Shown piece after piece: positions 46,390 through 54,545 of a stretch of 64,000 nucleotides of DNA. The notes below the pieces were generated by a model, which searched no databases, had not been told where the DNA came from, and was given only the letters and a program-made list of their open reading frames with translations. Location of the stretch: the NCBI RefSeq assembly GCF_022953055.1, contig NZ_JALJEJ010000002.1, positions 62,001-126,000 on the forward strand, written 5' to 3'. Source of the stretch: Mucilaginibacter straminoryzae (GTDB lineage: Bacteria; Bacteroidota; Bacteroidia; Sphingobacteriales; Sphingobacteriaceae). A program made the position numbers and the translations under genes. Numbering within the stretch: the first letter of the stretch is position 1; each line of letters begins with the position of its first letter.

Positions 46390-46719
46390 TTACGGTTTCT
46401 TTGTTCCAGCTTTTGCGTCTTTTGAAGTATCTGCAGGCGCAGCAGTAGCAGGTGCCGGTGCAGCCGCAGCTACAGGAACGCTACGAACTTTCATGTGAGT
46501 GGTATCTTTCGCGATTTGCGAACCACCATTACCTGCATTCTCTACATTACCAGATTGGCCCATGTAATGCGTAACTGCAGAAGTATCTTTATTTGATGGC
46601 GCGCCATATGTATTTCTAGCAGAATCCGGAATATCCTTTGGTGTCTGCTGCCCGCTTTGACAAGCGCTGAAGCAACAAGCGGCAAACGCTCCAAGCGCCA
46701 ATAATTTGTAAGTTTTCAT
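46390..46719 (-). CDS. Hypothetical lipoprotein, low complexity
   Basis: 109 residues. Lipoprotein signal with lipobox CFSAC (Cys20), followed by QSGQQTPKDIPDSARNTYGA, a Gly/Asn-rich middle (GNVENAGNGG) and an Ala/Pro-rich C-terminal part ending AGTKKP. Not related in sequence to the three repeat lipoproteins, and no GGGTYACC promoter is upstream. Unknown function. Confidence 0.78.
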   Translation of the reverse strand: MKTYKLLALGAFAACCFSACQSGQQTPKDIPDSARNTYGAPSNKDTSAVTHYMGQSGNVENAGNGGSQIAKDTTHMKVRSVPVAAAAPAPATAAPADTSKDAKAGTKKP

Positions 46720-46768
46720 GAATGTGTTTTTCGTGTTTTACCTTGCAATATTACTCACTTTAAACAAT

Positions 46769-46797
46769 AAAAGCACACCGTAAATACAGTGTGCTTC
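46769..46797 (-). terminator. Terminator for the DUF2383-like gene
   Basis: The stem AAGCACAC/GTGTGCTT has a 10-nt loop; on the minus strand it is followed by TTTTATTGTTT, 20 nt after the stop at 46818. Confidence 0.7.
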
Positions 46798-46817
46798 AAA
46801 TTGTTCGCATTAACGGC

Positions 46818-47276
46818 TTATTCTGTCTGGTCGCGCAGCTGTTTAATGGTATCGTGCGCAATGTTTAACTTCTGCTGTTGTTGCAACAGTATCTCTTTTA
46901 TGTAAGCCGGCACCTCTTCTTCTTCCAGGGCATCTTTATAAGCTTTCTTAATAGCATCTTCCCCAAATTCGCACTCTTCGAGTACATTATGGGTATCATG
47001 GCCGGTAAACGCAGCTTTTACCTGTAGCCAGGTACGGTGCAAAGAACCGCTTGCACTGGTGGTATTATCGATGTCCTTGCCAAGGGCCTGAATTTCTGTA
47101 CCCAACTCCAGCTTGTTCTGGTGGCTCTCGCCAATAAAACGGGTAAAAATTTGTTTCAAATCTTCGCGGCCCTCACCGATGTTTTTGGTAGCACGCTCAA
47201 AGCCTTCTATACGATCATTATTGATCTTTACTAAATCGTTCAGTATTTCTAACGTCGTTTCTTGTTTGGTTTCCAT
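46818..47276 (-). CDS. PA2169-like four-helix-bundle protein (DUF2383)
   Basis: 152 residues, no signal peptide, nearly all helix. Family-like features: TLEILNDLVKINNDRIEGFE, the SLHRTWLQVKAAFTGHD segment and VLEECEFGEDAIKKAYKDAL. Ferritin-like fold family of unknown biochemistry, often linked to stress. Its position among lipoprotein and small membrane genes fits a stress-type cluster. Confidence 0.85.
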   Translation of the reverse strand: METKQETTLEILNDLVKINNDRIEGFERATKNIGEGREDLKQIFTRFIGESHQNKLELGTEIQALGKDIDNTTSASGSLHRTWLQVKAAFTGHDTHNVLEECEFGEDAIKKAYKDALEEEEVPAYIKEILLQQQQKLNIAHDTIKQLRDQTE

Positions 47277-47427
47277 AGGTCGGATATTTTTTAAAGAAAA
47301 CGCACTACCAATTAAAAAGTTTGCCCTACCGCGGCATTGCTCACAACCATTGAGTTTCAGGCTATAGCAATTGCTTATTAGTTTGTTGCTTAAAACTTAA
47401 CCGCTGATTGTTTTGTATTAATACACG

Positions 47428-47652
47428 ATGAACAGTTTTTCTGCTACCCTCATTAACATTTTTATAGGTATAGTTATCCTTTGGTTAATTGTATTGGTTA
47501 TCTCGCTTATCTCGCTGAGCCGACGCAAAGATATGCTGAAACCGATAAAGGTGATATGGGCAGCGGCTATCTTTTTTGCCCCGGTGGTCGGGTTAATTTT
47601 CTACCTGATTTACGGAACACGAAACAACCGCAGGGGGATTAAACGCTACTAA
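47428..47652 (+). CDS. Small membrane protein, PLDc_N-like
   Basis: 74 residues, two helices: INIFIGIVILWLIVLVISLI and KVIWAAAIFFAPVVGLIFYL, then a short basic tail (GTRNNRRGIKRY). The pattern VIWAAAIFFAPVVGLIFYLI is like the phospholipase D nuclease N-terminal domain found in tiny stress-linked membrane proteins. Its last 14 nt overlap the end of the convergent gene at 47639. A weak GTATTAA at 47415-47421 lies upstream without a good GGGTTACC. Confidence 0.7.
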   Translation: MNSFSATLINIFIGIVILWLIVLVISLISLSRRKDMLKPIKVIWAAAIFFAPVVGLIFYLIYGTRNNRRGIKRY

Positions 47653-48103
47653 CTTCCTTGACTTTTTCGGCTTTCAATAATTTAATTACACCAGCCGCCA
47701 CCAAACCGCCTACCAGGTAATATACTACAGATAAAACTTTCGTCTGTTCCGTCCGGTTGCTATGATCAGGATTAAGTCCCATAGGTTTTGGAAGGTACAC
47801 CGCACCTACACCCGCACCTAAGCCCAGCAACGCCCCTTTTAACCAGGTTTGTTTAGGCCCTATAGCGGCAGTGCTATAATAAACGGTGTTACTCAACAGG
47901 TCTCCGGCCAGTGTAATTTGGTAAAGGGTGTCCTCATCCGGCAGGTTGATTTTTGCCTTGCGGCCCAGCTTTATTAGTGTTTCCATTCCTAATAAATCCA
48001 TCCTTGGCGCTATATGTCCTCTCTTCTTCTTTACTACCTGGTGAATGCCGGTTAACACAACCGCACCGGCAAGCCCTCCCGCTAAGGCTGCTAATACTTT
48101 CAT
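47639..48103 (-). CDS. Membrane-associated hypothetical protein
   Basis: 154 residues. An N-terminal helix (KVLAALAGGLAGAVVLTGIH) is followed by a soluble stretch and two further hydrophobic segments (WLKGALLGLGAGVGAVYLPK and VVYYLVGGLVAAGVIKLLKA). No domain recognised. Convergent and overlapping by 14 nt with the gene at 47428. Confidence 0.65.
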   Translation of the reverse strand: MKVLAALAGGLAGAVVLTGIHQVVKKKRGHIAPRMDLLGMETLIKLGRKAKINLPDEDTLYQITLAGDLLSNTVYYSTAAIGPKQTWLKGALLGLGAGVGAVYLPKPMGLNPDHSNRTEQTKVLSVVYYLVGGLVAAGVIKLLKAEKVKEVSSV

Positions 48104-48137
48104 AATGCTGTTTTCTTTTAAACACCCTTAAAGTGCT

Positions 48138-48166
48138 TTTGTTGAAACACGTTTTTGTATTTTCGC
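48138..48166 (+). promoter_or_regulatory. Promoter of the tandem ABC ATPase gene
   Basis: TTTG (48138-48141), 17-nt spacer, TATTTTCG (48159-48166), then only 4 nt to the ATG at 48171, so the transcript is predicted to be nearly leaderless. Confidence 0.5.
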
Positions 48167-48170
48167 CGCA

Positions 48171-49646
48171 ATGGATATCCTTGTCGACCTACAGAACATC
48201 AGTGCTGCTGTACAAAACCAAACAGCCCTACAAAATGTAAGCCTGCAAATTTCTAAAGGTAAGCACCTGGCTATTATCGGGCCAAGTGGGTCGGGCAAAA
48301 CAAGCCTTTTGCGGATAGTAGCCCATGCGCTTGCCATTACAAAAGGAGATGTAGTTTATCATCGCTCTTTAGGAACTGAGCGGAACCCTGCTGCCCACGT
48401 TGCACTGATCGAATCGAGGCACCATTTCAAAAACGCTTCTAACACCACTGATTTCTACTATCAGCAGCGCTACAATTCATCAGATTCTGAAGACGCACAA
48501 ACGGTAACTACTTATTTGCAGCAAGTAGCTTGGGCTCATCCCGATGCTTCCTACTGGACGTTCGATAAAGTAGTTGAAAAACTGAATCTGACCTACCTGC
48601 TGGATAAACAACTGATCAAGCTGTCTAACGGCGAAACCAAACGCCTGCGTATTGCTTCTGCCTTGCTTAAACACCCCGTAATTTTGTTGTTAGATCAGCC
48701 ATTGACTGGCTTAGATGTCACTTCGCGCGAATACTTTAATAATCTGCTTCAGGAAATTTCCGCGTCCGGGATCACTATTGTTTTAACCACCTCCCCTGCC
48801 GAAATACCCGCTGTTACCGAAACTGTTCTGGTGATGGAAAACGGATCGATCACCCAAGTGTTAGAGCGCGAGGCCATAAAAACAGAACGGTTTCAATGGG
48901 CTAACAGCAGCCACAGTTTTGATGCGCAAGAGGTAAATGACCTGATGAATCAACATGCCTTTGAAACCTTCGAGGATATCATCCGGATGCAAAACGTTAA
49001 CATTCGGTATGGCGAAGTACAGGTATTAAAAAACATCAACTGGACAGTAAAACAAGGCGAACGATGGGCCCTATTGGGACACAACGGCGCAGGTAAATCT
49101 ACGCTGCTGAGTTTAGTTTATGGTGATAACCCGCAGGCTTATGCGAACGATATTGTACTGTTCGACCGTAAGCGCGGCAGTGGCGAAAGCATTTGGGATA
49201 TCAAAAAGCGCAGCGGCTTTATGTCGCCCGAATTGTTCCAGTACTTTCCGCTTGATCAAAATTGCCTGCAGGTGATCGAGTCGGGTTACTATCATACCCT
49301 TGGCTTATTCCGCAGGAGCGACCCCAAAAAAGCCGAACTGGCAGAACGTTGGATGAAACTATTTAACATCTGGCAGCATCGTTTGCATTTGCTTAAAAAC
49401 ATCCCAGCCAGTGCCCAACGGCTTTGTCTGCTTATTCGCGCCATTATCAAAAATCCGGCCCTGCTAATTCTTGATGAGCCCTGCCAGGGCATGGATAACC
49501 TGCAGCAGCAATTTTTCAAACAGGTAATCGACACCATTTGCCGGAATAGCAATATCACTCTGATTTACGTCACGCACTACATGGAAGAGCTACCAGAGGC
49601 CGTGACCAAACAACTGAAGCTGGTTAAGGGCGAGGTGGTGGAATAG
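48171..49646 (+). CDS. Soluble protein with two ABC ATPase domains (ModF/PhrA-like)
   Basis: 491 residues, no membrane helices. Domain 1 has Walker A GPSGSGKTS (37-45), signature LSNGETKRL (~148-156) and Walker B ILLLDQPLTGLD. Domain 2 has Walker A GHNGAGKST (~303-311) and Walker B LLILDEPCQGMD (~430-441), but its signature position reads NIPASAQRLCLL, so the LSGGQ motif is degenerate. The closest plan is ModF (PhrA) of the molybdate locus, but no molybdenum genes are near. Possibly a regulatory or repair ATPase rather than a transporter. Confidence 0.88.
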   Translation: MDILVDLQNISAAVQNQTALQNVSLQISKGKHLAIIGPSGSGKTSLLRIVAHALAITKGDVVYHRSLGTERNPAAHVALIESRHHFKNASNTTDFYYQQRYNSSDSEDAQTVTTYLQQVAWAHPDASYWTFDKVVEKLNLTYLLDKQLIKLSNGETKRLRIASALLKHPVILLLDQPLTGLDVTSREYFNNLLQEISASGITIVLTTSPAEIPAVTETVLVMENGSITQVLEREAIKTERFQWANSSHSFDAQEVNDLMNQHAFETFEDIIRMQNVNIRYGEVQVLKNINWTVKQGERWALLGHNGAGKSTLLSLVYGDNPQAYANDIVLFDRKRGSGESIWDIKKRSGFMSPELFQYFPLDQNCLQVIESGYYHTLGLFRRSDPKKAELAERWMKLFNIWQHRLHLLKNIPASAQRLCLLIRAIIKNPALLILDEPCQGMDNLQQQFFKQVIDTICRNSNITLIYVTHYMEELPEAVTKQLKLVKGEVVE

Positions 49647-50253
49647 TTGATTTTAAGTTTACGAGTTTGTTTTTTACAACCAGTAACATATAAGGAGTTG
49701 TGTCCTTTCGAGTTTTGTACAAAAGAAAATGAGTGCTATTCTTAGTACCATTAATAGCTGAGTCAGGATCTAAGATCCCATAAATAAAATACATACCACG
49801 ATTGCCGGGCCATTTAAACATAACAGTGTCGCCCTTTACAGCATAATTTCCTGCCGCTTTCTCCACACCAAAACAAATACTTTTAAAATAGAAGCACCCA
49901 TCTTTCTTTAATTTTAATGTGGAAAAGCAATTTGCAACACCCTCTCTGGATGCGACTAATACATCCTCACCTTCCATACTTTCGAAATTTATTATCCCGG
50001 CAGGTTTTACAACACAAATCGTTAATAATAAAATTGAAACTATTAAATGCGTCATCTCTTGACTTCTTGAGAGCCCTCCTTTTAACACGGAAAAAAGACG
50101 AAAAACAACTTTTACGACAAGAACAAGAAAAACGATGATTAAAATTAAAGTTAATGGAATAAGAAAAATCCCACACCAACTTTCCCAGTAATAAGACGTA
50201 TTGGTAATTAAAAATAAAATTATCGCAGTGATAAGAAGGTTCTTTGTTTTCAC
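49624..50253 (-). CDS. Hypothetical membrane protein
   Basis: 209 residues from a GTG at 50253; other starts are possible. Helices at ~7-20 (LLITAIILFLITN), ~28-52 (IFLIPLTLILIIVFLVLVVK) and ~67-85 (MTHLIVSILLLTICVVKPAG), then a beta-rich C-terminal domain (~90-205) with GNYAVKGDTVMFKWPGN, like a lipocalin-type or DUF-type periplasmic domain. No family recognised. The last 23 nt overlap the end of the convergent ABC gene. Confidence 0.55.
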   Translation of the reverse strand: MKTKNLLITAIILFLITNTSYYWESWCGIFLIPLTLILIIVFLVLVVKVVFRLFSVLKGGLSRSQEMTHLIVSILLLTICVVKPAGIINFESMEGEDVLVASREGVANCFSTLKLKKDGCFYFKSICFGVEKAAGNYAVKGDTVMFKWPGNRGMYFIYGILDPDSAINGTKNSTHFLLYKTRKDTTPYMLLVVKNKLVNLKSTIPPPRP

Positions 50254-50326
50254 ATTTAAATATAGCAGATAGTATTCATCGCAATGTCATTCTTGGTTGC
50301 TTTATGTGAATTGTTCGCCAACTGCG

Positions 50327-50334
50327 TATCTTTG
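50327..50334 (+). promoter_or_regulatory. -7 element of mqnC
   Basis: TATCTTTG followed by 4 nt and the ATG at 50339, predicting an essentially leaderless transcript. This supports the start at 50339 over the in-frame TTG at 50297. Confidence 0.5.
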
Positions 50335-50338
50335 TGAT

Positions 50339-51463
50339 ATGAATACTGCCGATCTGTTAGCGCGCGCTTTAAAGTTTGAGTTCCTGAGTATGGAAGAAGG
50401 GGTTTATTTGTATCACCATGCAACCACGCCCGACCTGATGTACACGGCAAACGAATTGCGCAAAATACAGGTACCTCATGGAAAGGTTACCTGGCAGATA
50501 GACCGTAATGTAAATACTACTAATGTTTGTATTGCCAACTGTAAGTTCTGCAATTTCTTTCGCAGGCCGGGGCACGAGGATAGCTATATCACCGATATAG
50601 AAACCTATAAACGCAAGATCGAAGAAACCTTTAAATACGGCGGCGATCAGTTACTGCTTCAGGGAGGCCATCACCCCGATCTGGGCCTTACCTTCTACGT
50701 CGACCTGTTTAAACAGCTAAAAGAACTATACCCGGCGCTTAAACTGCACTCGCTCGGTCCGCCGGAGATTGCGCACGTAAGTAAACTGGAAGGAATGAGC
50801 CATATCGATGTATTGCGCGAAATGCAGGCCGCCGGTTTAGATTCATTACCGGGTGCAGGAGCAGAAATTCTGAACGACCGTGTGCGCCGGTTGATCTCTA
50901 AAGGGAAATGCGGCGGCAAAGAATGGCTGGATGTAATGCGTGCGGCACATAAACTAAATTTACCAACCTCGGCTACCATGATGTTCGGCCATGTAGAAAC
51001 GATTGAAGAACGTTTTGAACATTTGGTTTGGATCCGCCAGGTGCAGTCAGAAAAACCAGAAGGCCATTATGGCTTTACCGCGTTTATCCCATGGCCATTT
51101 CAGGATGATGGCACCCTGCTGCGTAAAGTGCGCGGCATTACCAATAATGTTACGGGTGATGAATATATCCGCATGATCGCACTTAGCCGTATTATGCTGC
51201 CAAATATCAAAAACATCCAGGCCTCGTGGCTTACGGTTGGGAAACAGGTAGCGCAGATCTGTCTTCATGCCGGAGCAAATGATTTTGGTTCGATCATGAT
51301 TGAGGAGAACGTAGTATCGGCTGCAGGCGCGCCGCACCGTTTCACTGCCAAAGGTATACAGACCGCAATTGCAGAGGCGGGCTTTGAACCTCAGCTACGT
51401 AACCAGAAATACGAATGGCGCGAAATACCTGCTGCCATAGAAGAACAGGTGATCAATTATTAA
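50339..51463 (+). CDS. mqnC: Cyclic dehypoxanthinyl futalosine synthase, radical SAM
   Basis: 374 residues from the ATG at 50339. Radical-SAM cluster CIANCKFC (Cys64, Cys68, Cys71) after WQIDRNVNTTNV; also LLLQGGHHPDLGLTFYVDLF, SLPGAGAEILNDRVRRLISK, SATMMFGHVETIEERFEHLV and GANDFGSIMIEENVVSAAGA. These favour MqnC over the sister enzyme MqnE. Futalosine pathway of menaquinone synthesis: ring closure of dehypoxanthine futalosine. The other mqn genes are not in the window. Confidence 0.92.
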   Translation: MNTADLLARALKFEFLSMEEGVYLYHHATTPDLMYTANELRKIQVPHGKVTWQIDRNVNTTNVCIANCKFCNFFRRPGHEDSYITDIETYKRKIEETFKYGGDQLLLQGGHHPDLGLTFYVDLFKQLKELYPALKLHSLGPPEIAHVSKLEGMSHIDVLREMQAAGLDSLPGAGAEILNDRVRRLISKGKCGGKEWLDVMRAAHKLNLPTSATMMFGHVETIEERFEHLVWIRQVQSEKPEGHYGFTAFIPWPFQDDGTLLRKVRGITNNVTGDEYIRMIALSRIMLPNIKNIQASWLTVGKQVAQICLHAGANDFGSIMIEENVVSAAGAPHRFTAKGIQTAIAEAGFEPQLRNQKYEWREIPAAIEEQVINY

Positions 51464-51487
51464 TCTGTTAATACGATCTAAAATAAA

Positions 51488-51514
51488 GAAGCCGGCATGA
51501 AAACCGGCTTCTCG
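51488..51514. terminator. Hairpin after mqnC, better terminator on the minus strand
   Basis: A perfect 8-bp stem GAAGCCGG/CCGGCTTC with an 8-nt loop. The plus-strand tail is TCGCGTTAT, but on the minus strand TTTATTTT follows. It could stop read-through from the small-RNA-like copies on that strand as well as mqnC. Confidence 0.55.
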
Positions 51515-51557
51515 CGTTATATATGAACTTAATTAGGGGATTGGCATTTAGCTTTTT

Positions 51558-51658
51558 AAAAAAGTCGGATAAACTCCCGCAGTCGCTCCGACTATACCTT
51601 TGTCTATGAAAACACCCTTGGATGGGTATTGATATATAGGCAATTGAAATACCAATCC
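51558..51658 (-). ncRNA. Small-RNA-like element, copy A
   Basis: Read on the minus strand: ATTGGTA and CCTATATA words, a small hairpin (ACCC/GGGT), a linker with TTTTCATAG, then the hairpin GTCGGA...TCCGAC (51564-51592) followed by TTTTTT. Copies B and C share order and sequence. The inner stem keeps pairing through a G-U (GACU with AGUU). No annotated RNA family recognised. Confidence 0.4.
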
Positions 51659-51815
51659 TTAAAAACCGCTCTATCGCTTGTAAGAAGCAGTTTATCGCAA
51701 CTACTAAAGATTTAACTGTAGAAATTGATTCTCTTTTAAGGAAATTATTACCCATTAATAAATTTCAAGACAGCGAATAACAGTAAGTTTAAATTTGCCG
51801 AAATTTTTCGGGCAT

Positions 51816-51922
51816 AAAAAAAGGCCGGAAAAACTCTCGCAGTTTGTTCCGACCCTACATCTACCTATGAAAAACAATCCCTTTGGGAAGGGTAATAAGC
51901 TATAGACAAAGCCTGTACCAAT
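51816..51922 (-). ncRNA. Small-RNA-like element, copy B
   Basis: Read on the minus strand: ATTGGTACAGGCTTTGTCTA, hairpin CCCTT/AAGGG, the linker TTTTTCATAGGTAGATGTAG, then GGTCGG...CCGGCC (51823-51854) and a run of seven T's. The third pair is U-G on this strand but would be a C-A mismatch on the other, supporting the minus orientation. Most similar to copy C at 56904. Confidence 0.45.
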
Positions 51923-51929
51923 ACGCCCA

Positions 51930-52342
51930 ATATTGCCCTATAAGCAACAAACAGCATTAGTAATAGTTAAAGCCCTAAGGTATTGTGGATTTCATTTCTC
52001 TTATCAGGAAAATTATGCCCCTTTCCGCATTGATAATTTTGCGTTCTTCAAAATCCTTGATCTTAGTAGTGAAGGCACTGCCTCCGAATCCCGACTTGTT
52101 TTTAAATTCCCATGCCAGGAAGCCTTGAAATTTTAACAATCCAGAAAATCACGAAACATCTATAGCTAATAGCTATAATTTATTCTACAATTAGTTAAAT
52201 ATTTACTCAACCGAAATTAATTAAATCTAAAACGATTAATATTTTCAATTTTTTGTAAATTTGTAACAATTAGTCACATAGTAGGCAACGTTTTTTTGAT
52301 AGCTGCTGGTAGCTGTATAACCCAGTTTAACTTCTGCTGTTC
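51930..52342. other. AT-rich intergenic stretch without recognised gene
   Basis: Only short frames occur: a 54-codon minus-strand frame at 51975-52139 (starting LLKFQGFLAWEFKNKSG) and an overlapping plus-strand frame, neither convincing. A perfect inverted repeat TATAGCT-AAT-AGCTATA lies at 52161-52177. Confidence 0.3.
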
Positions 52343-52382
52343 ATAAACAGTTATAAGAAAAAATAAACAGCTATAAGAAAAA
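52343..52382 (+). repeat. Tandem 20-bp repeat upstream of the XRE regulator
   Basis: ATAAACAGTTATAAGAAAAA is directly repeated as ATAAACAGCTATAAGAAAAA with one change, about 200 nt before the regulator gene. It may be an operator pair or a replication slip. Confidence 0.6.
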
Positions 52383-52579
52383 GATTATCCCGCGACAAAT
52401 GCGATTAAACAGTGGCAAAAAATAGGGTTTTTAATGTGGATAAGTGTTGTGGAATAAAACCTGATAACTTAACGTGTAAGTTATTGCAAATCACCTAATA
52501 TTATTTTATTTTTATTTAAAAATATTTGTTGTAACTTTATTAACTATTGAGAAACCTTTATCCTAATTAAAAATCAAGA

Positions 52580-52921
52580 ATGAAAACACTGGGAAAAAAA
52601 ATCAGATTATTACGTCATCAAAAAGGTTGGAGCCAGGAAGATGTCGCCAAGAGATTAGATATCTCTATACCTGCTTTCTCTAAAATAGAGACGGGTATTA
52701 CAGACATTAACCTGTCACGCCTTGAACAAATAGCTGATTTATTTGAAATGTCAGTGGTTCAGCTACTCACTTTTAATGATGCCGAGGGCGACTTAAAATA
52801 TGCCAATGAATTGGAAACCATCAACAAAAAACTGATGGATCGTGAGACAGAGGTGATTGACTTGCAGAAAAAAGTAATTGAATTATTTGAAGAGCTTCGT
52901 CAAAGTAAAGCAACAGCCTAA
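52580..52921 (+). CDS. XRE family helix-turn-helix regulator with C-terminal coiled coil
   Basis: 113 residues. HTH_3 domain ~6-66: KIRLLRHQKGWSQEDVAKRL and DISIPAFSKIETGITDINLS. The C-terminal ~35 residues (NKKLMDRETEVIDLQKKVIE) form a coiled coil for dimerisation. No neighbouring toxin or phage gene. It sits after a ~1.1-kb gene-poor, AT-rich stretch and is closed by its own terminator. Targets unknown; autoregulation through the tandem repeat upstream is only a guess. Confidence 0.92.
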   Translation: MKTLGKKIRLLRHQKGWSQEDVAKRLDISIPAFSKIETGITDINLSRLEQIADLFEMSVVQLLTFNDAEGDLKYANELETINKKLMDRETEVIDLQKKVIELFEELRQSKATA

Positions 52922-52953
52922 CCAGACAATTTTGCATTGCATTGAATAAGACA

Positions 52954-52983
52954 TTGCCCGGAATACTCCGGGCATTTTTTTTG
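52954..52983 (+). terminator. Terminator after the XRE regulator
   Basis: The stem TGCCCGG/CCGGGCA has a 6-nt loop and eight T's. Confidence 0.88.
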
Positions 52984-53013
52984 CAATTATTTTTATCGAG
53001 CGTGCTCTGGATA

Positions 53014-54132
53014 CTAAAAAATATACCTCATGGTGGCATGCTTCTTACTGAAGGTAGCCCCCATAGCGTAATGCAGTGCCAGCATTTTATCATTAAAATC
53101 CCCTACCCAGCTCAGCTCCATTTCATTATAACGGTTCAGCGGCAGTACATACTCTTTTAGTTTGATGAATAAAGCAGATTCCAGCCCGTGGTTCTGATAT
53201 TTTTGCTTGGTGCCCATTACCACGGCCCTCATTCGTGATACACCTTTCCACCGGTAATAGGCAAACTTAAGCTTACCCAGTAAATTCAATTTGCCGTTGA
53301 TGTTCTTCAACATCTGGTTAGCATCAGGTAATACCACCACTGCCGATGCCGGCTCGCCATTTACATAAGCAAACCAGATAAGGTTCTCGTCCATAATGGG
53401 TTTCATCTGCCAGAAGCTGTCCATAATAGTTTCGGTAGCTATCGGTACAAAATTCTCGAAATTTTCCCAGGCATCGTTGTATATCTCGCGGAAGTCAGCC
53501 GCAAAGCGATCAATATCTTTTGCTACCAGGTGTTTAAATTCATACCCAGGTTTTTGTGCTACCCAGTTTGCGATTTTTGTAAAACGCTCAGGGAAGGGCT
53601 TATGGGCATCTATGGTATTGGTAATTTGCTCATAAAGGGTAGTAAAACCGTAGTTGTCAAAAAGCTTTTTGTAATAAGGACGATGGTAGTTCATACCGTA
53701 CGAAGGCGGGATAAAGCCTTCTACCAACAAGCCCCAGTGGGTATCGTTTTCACCAAAGTTTATCGGCCCGTCCATGGCTTTCATCCCTCTTTCGCTCAGC
53801 CAGTTCTTTGCAGTATCAAAAAGCAGATCGGCAACCTGCTGGTTATCCACGCTTTCGAAAAAGCCCATTCCGCCAGTCGGCCGGTCATACTTATAGGCCT
53901 TTTGCTCATTAATGAAAGCCGCAACACGCCCCAGTAATTCACCCTTATCGCCTTTTAACACCCAACGCGTACATTGCCCGTGCTGAAAAAAACTATTTTT
54001 TTTGGGATCGAAAACCGACTCGATATCGTTATCAAGCGGGCAAACCCAGTTAGGGTCGTCTTTATAAATCAGCCTTGGTATATCCAGAAACTCTTTTATG
54101 GTTTGTTTATCCTTAACTTCTTTTATCGTCAT
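53014..54132 (-). CDS. GNAT-fold protein, YghO-like, of unknown substrate
   Basis: 372 residues. Begins TIKEVKDKQTIKEFLDIPRL then YKDDPNWVCPLDND, followed by GELLGRVAAFINEQKAYKYD and GMGFFESVDNQQVADLLFDT, a pattern of N-acyltransferase-fold YghO-type proteins. C-terminal half: KYQNHGLESALFIKLKEYVL and ELSWVGDFNDKMLALHYAMG, which resemble a second GNAT-type region. Cytoplasmic. Substrate unknown; no operon partner. Confidence 0.78.
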   Translation of the reverse strand: MTIKEVKDKQTIKEFLDIPRLIYKDDPNWVCPLDNDIESVFDPKKNSFFQHGQCTRWVLKGDKGELLGRVAAFINEQKAYKYDRPTGGMGFFESVDNQQVADLLFDTAKNWLSERGMKAMDGPINFGENDTHWGLLVEGFIPPSYGMNYHRPYYKKLFDNYGFTTLYEQITNTIDAHKPFPERFTKIANWVAQKPGYEFKHLVAKDIDRFAADFREIYNDAWENFENFVPIATETIMDSFWQMKPIMDENLIWFAYVNGEPASAVVVLPDANQMLKNINGKLNLLGKLKFAYYRWKGVSRMRAVVMGTKQKYQNHGLESALFIKLKEYVLPLNRYNEMELSWVGDFNDKMLALHYAMGATFSKKHATMRYIF

Positions 54133-54222
54133 AAGTAGCTGTTACCGCCCTAAATTATACAAAAAAAGCATCCAGCTTAGCAGACTGAATGCTTAAGTTC
54201 TTAAATATGATGGAATACTTAA

Positions 54223-54420
54223 TTAATAATCCTCGTCTTCGTCGAAACTTCCGAGATTACCATAGTCCAGATCATCATAAGATCCTTCAAAATCGTCATC
54301 ATCATCGTCATCATCAATGAATCTCTTTTTCGCTTTTGGGTCAGCAGACTTAGGGGATTTGCCAACTCCTGCGGTCTTCGACACAGTTTTCTTTTTTTCG
54401 GGTTTCTTGGGCGTTGCCAT
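54223..54420 (-). CDS. Small charged protein: Lys-rich head, Asp-rich tail
   Basis: 65 residues. Residues 2-33 are basic (ATPKKPEKKKTVSKTAGVGK then KSADPKAKKRF) and the rest is acidic with an eight-Asp run, DDLDYGNLGSFDEDEDY at the end. No signal peptide or membrane helix. The ATG is followed by good codon choice throughout, so it is likely real though without known function. Possibly interacts with nucleic acid or another charged protein. Confidence 0.65.
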   Translation of the reverse strand: MATPKKPEKKKTVSKTAGVGKSPKSADPKAKKRFIDDDDDDDDFEGSYDDLDYGNLGSFDEDEDY

Positions 54421-54545
54421 TGCACTTAAAACTTAATGGTAAATCTATAGCAAGATAACTTTTACTTTTGTTGTGCTCATCAGGTTGTGAGCGTTAATGT
54501 TCTATCAAAAATAACGAAAATCAATAATCAAAGAAATACTAAAAA

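Noticed and set aside
47396..47421. Possible fifth sigma-regulon promoter before the PLDc_N-like gene
   Set aside because: GTATTAA is present but the upstream box is only CTTAACC with a 12-nt spacer, unlike the four good sites.
51866..51904. Short ATG frames such as MKNNPFGKGNKL on the plus strand of small-RNA-like copy B
   Set aside because: The equivalent frames in copies A and C differ in length and sequence, and the strand with conserved terminator and U-G pair is the opposite one.
51933..52136. Plus-strand 67-codon frame after the second small-RNA-like copy
   Set aside because: Starts with TTG, has no RBS or family-like motif, and overlaps a minus-strand frame of similar quality; both could be chance in AT-rich sequence.
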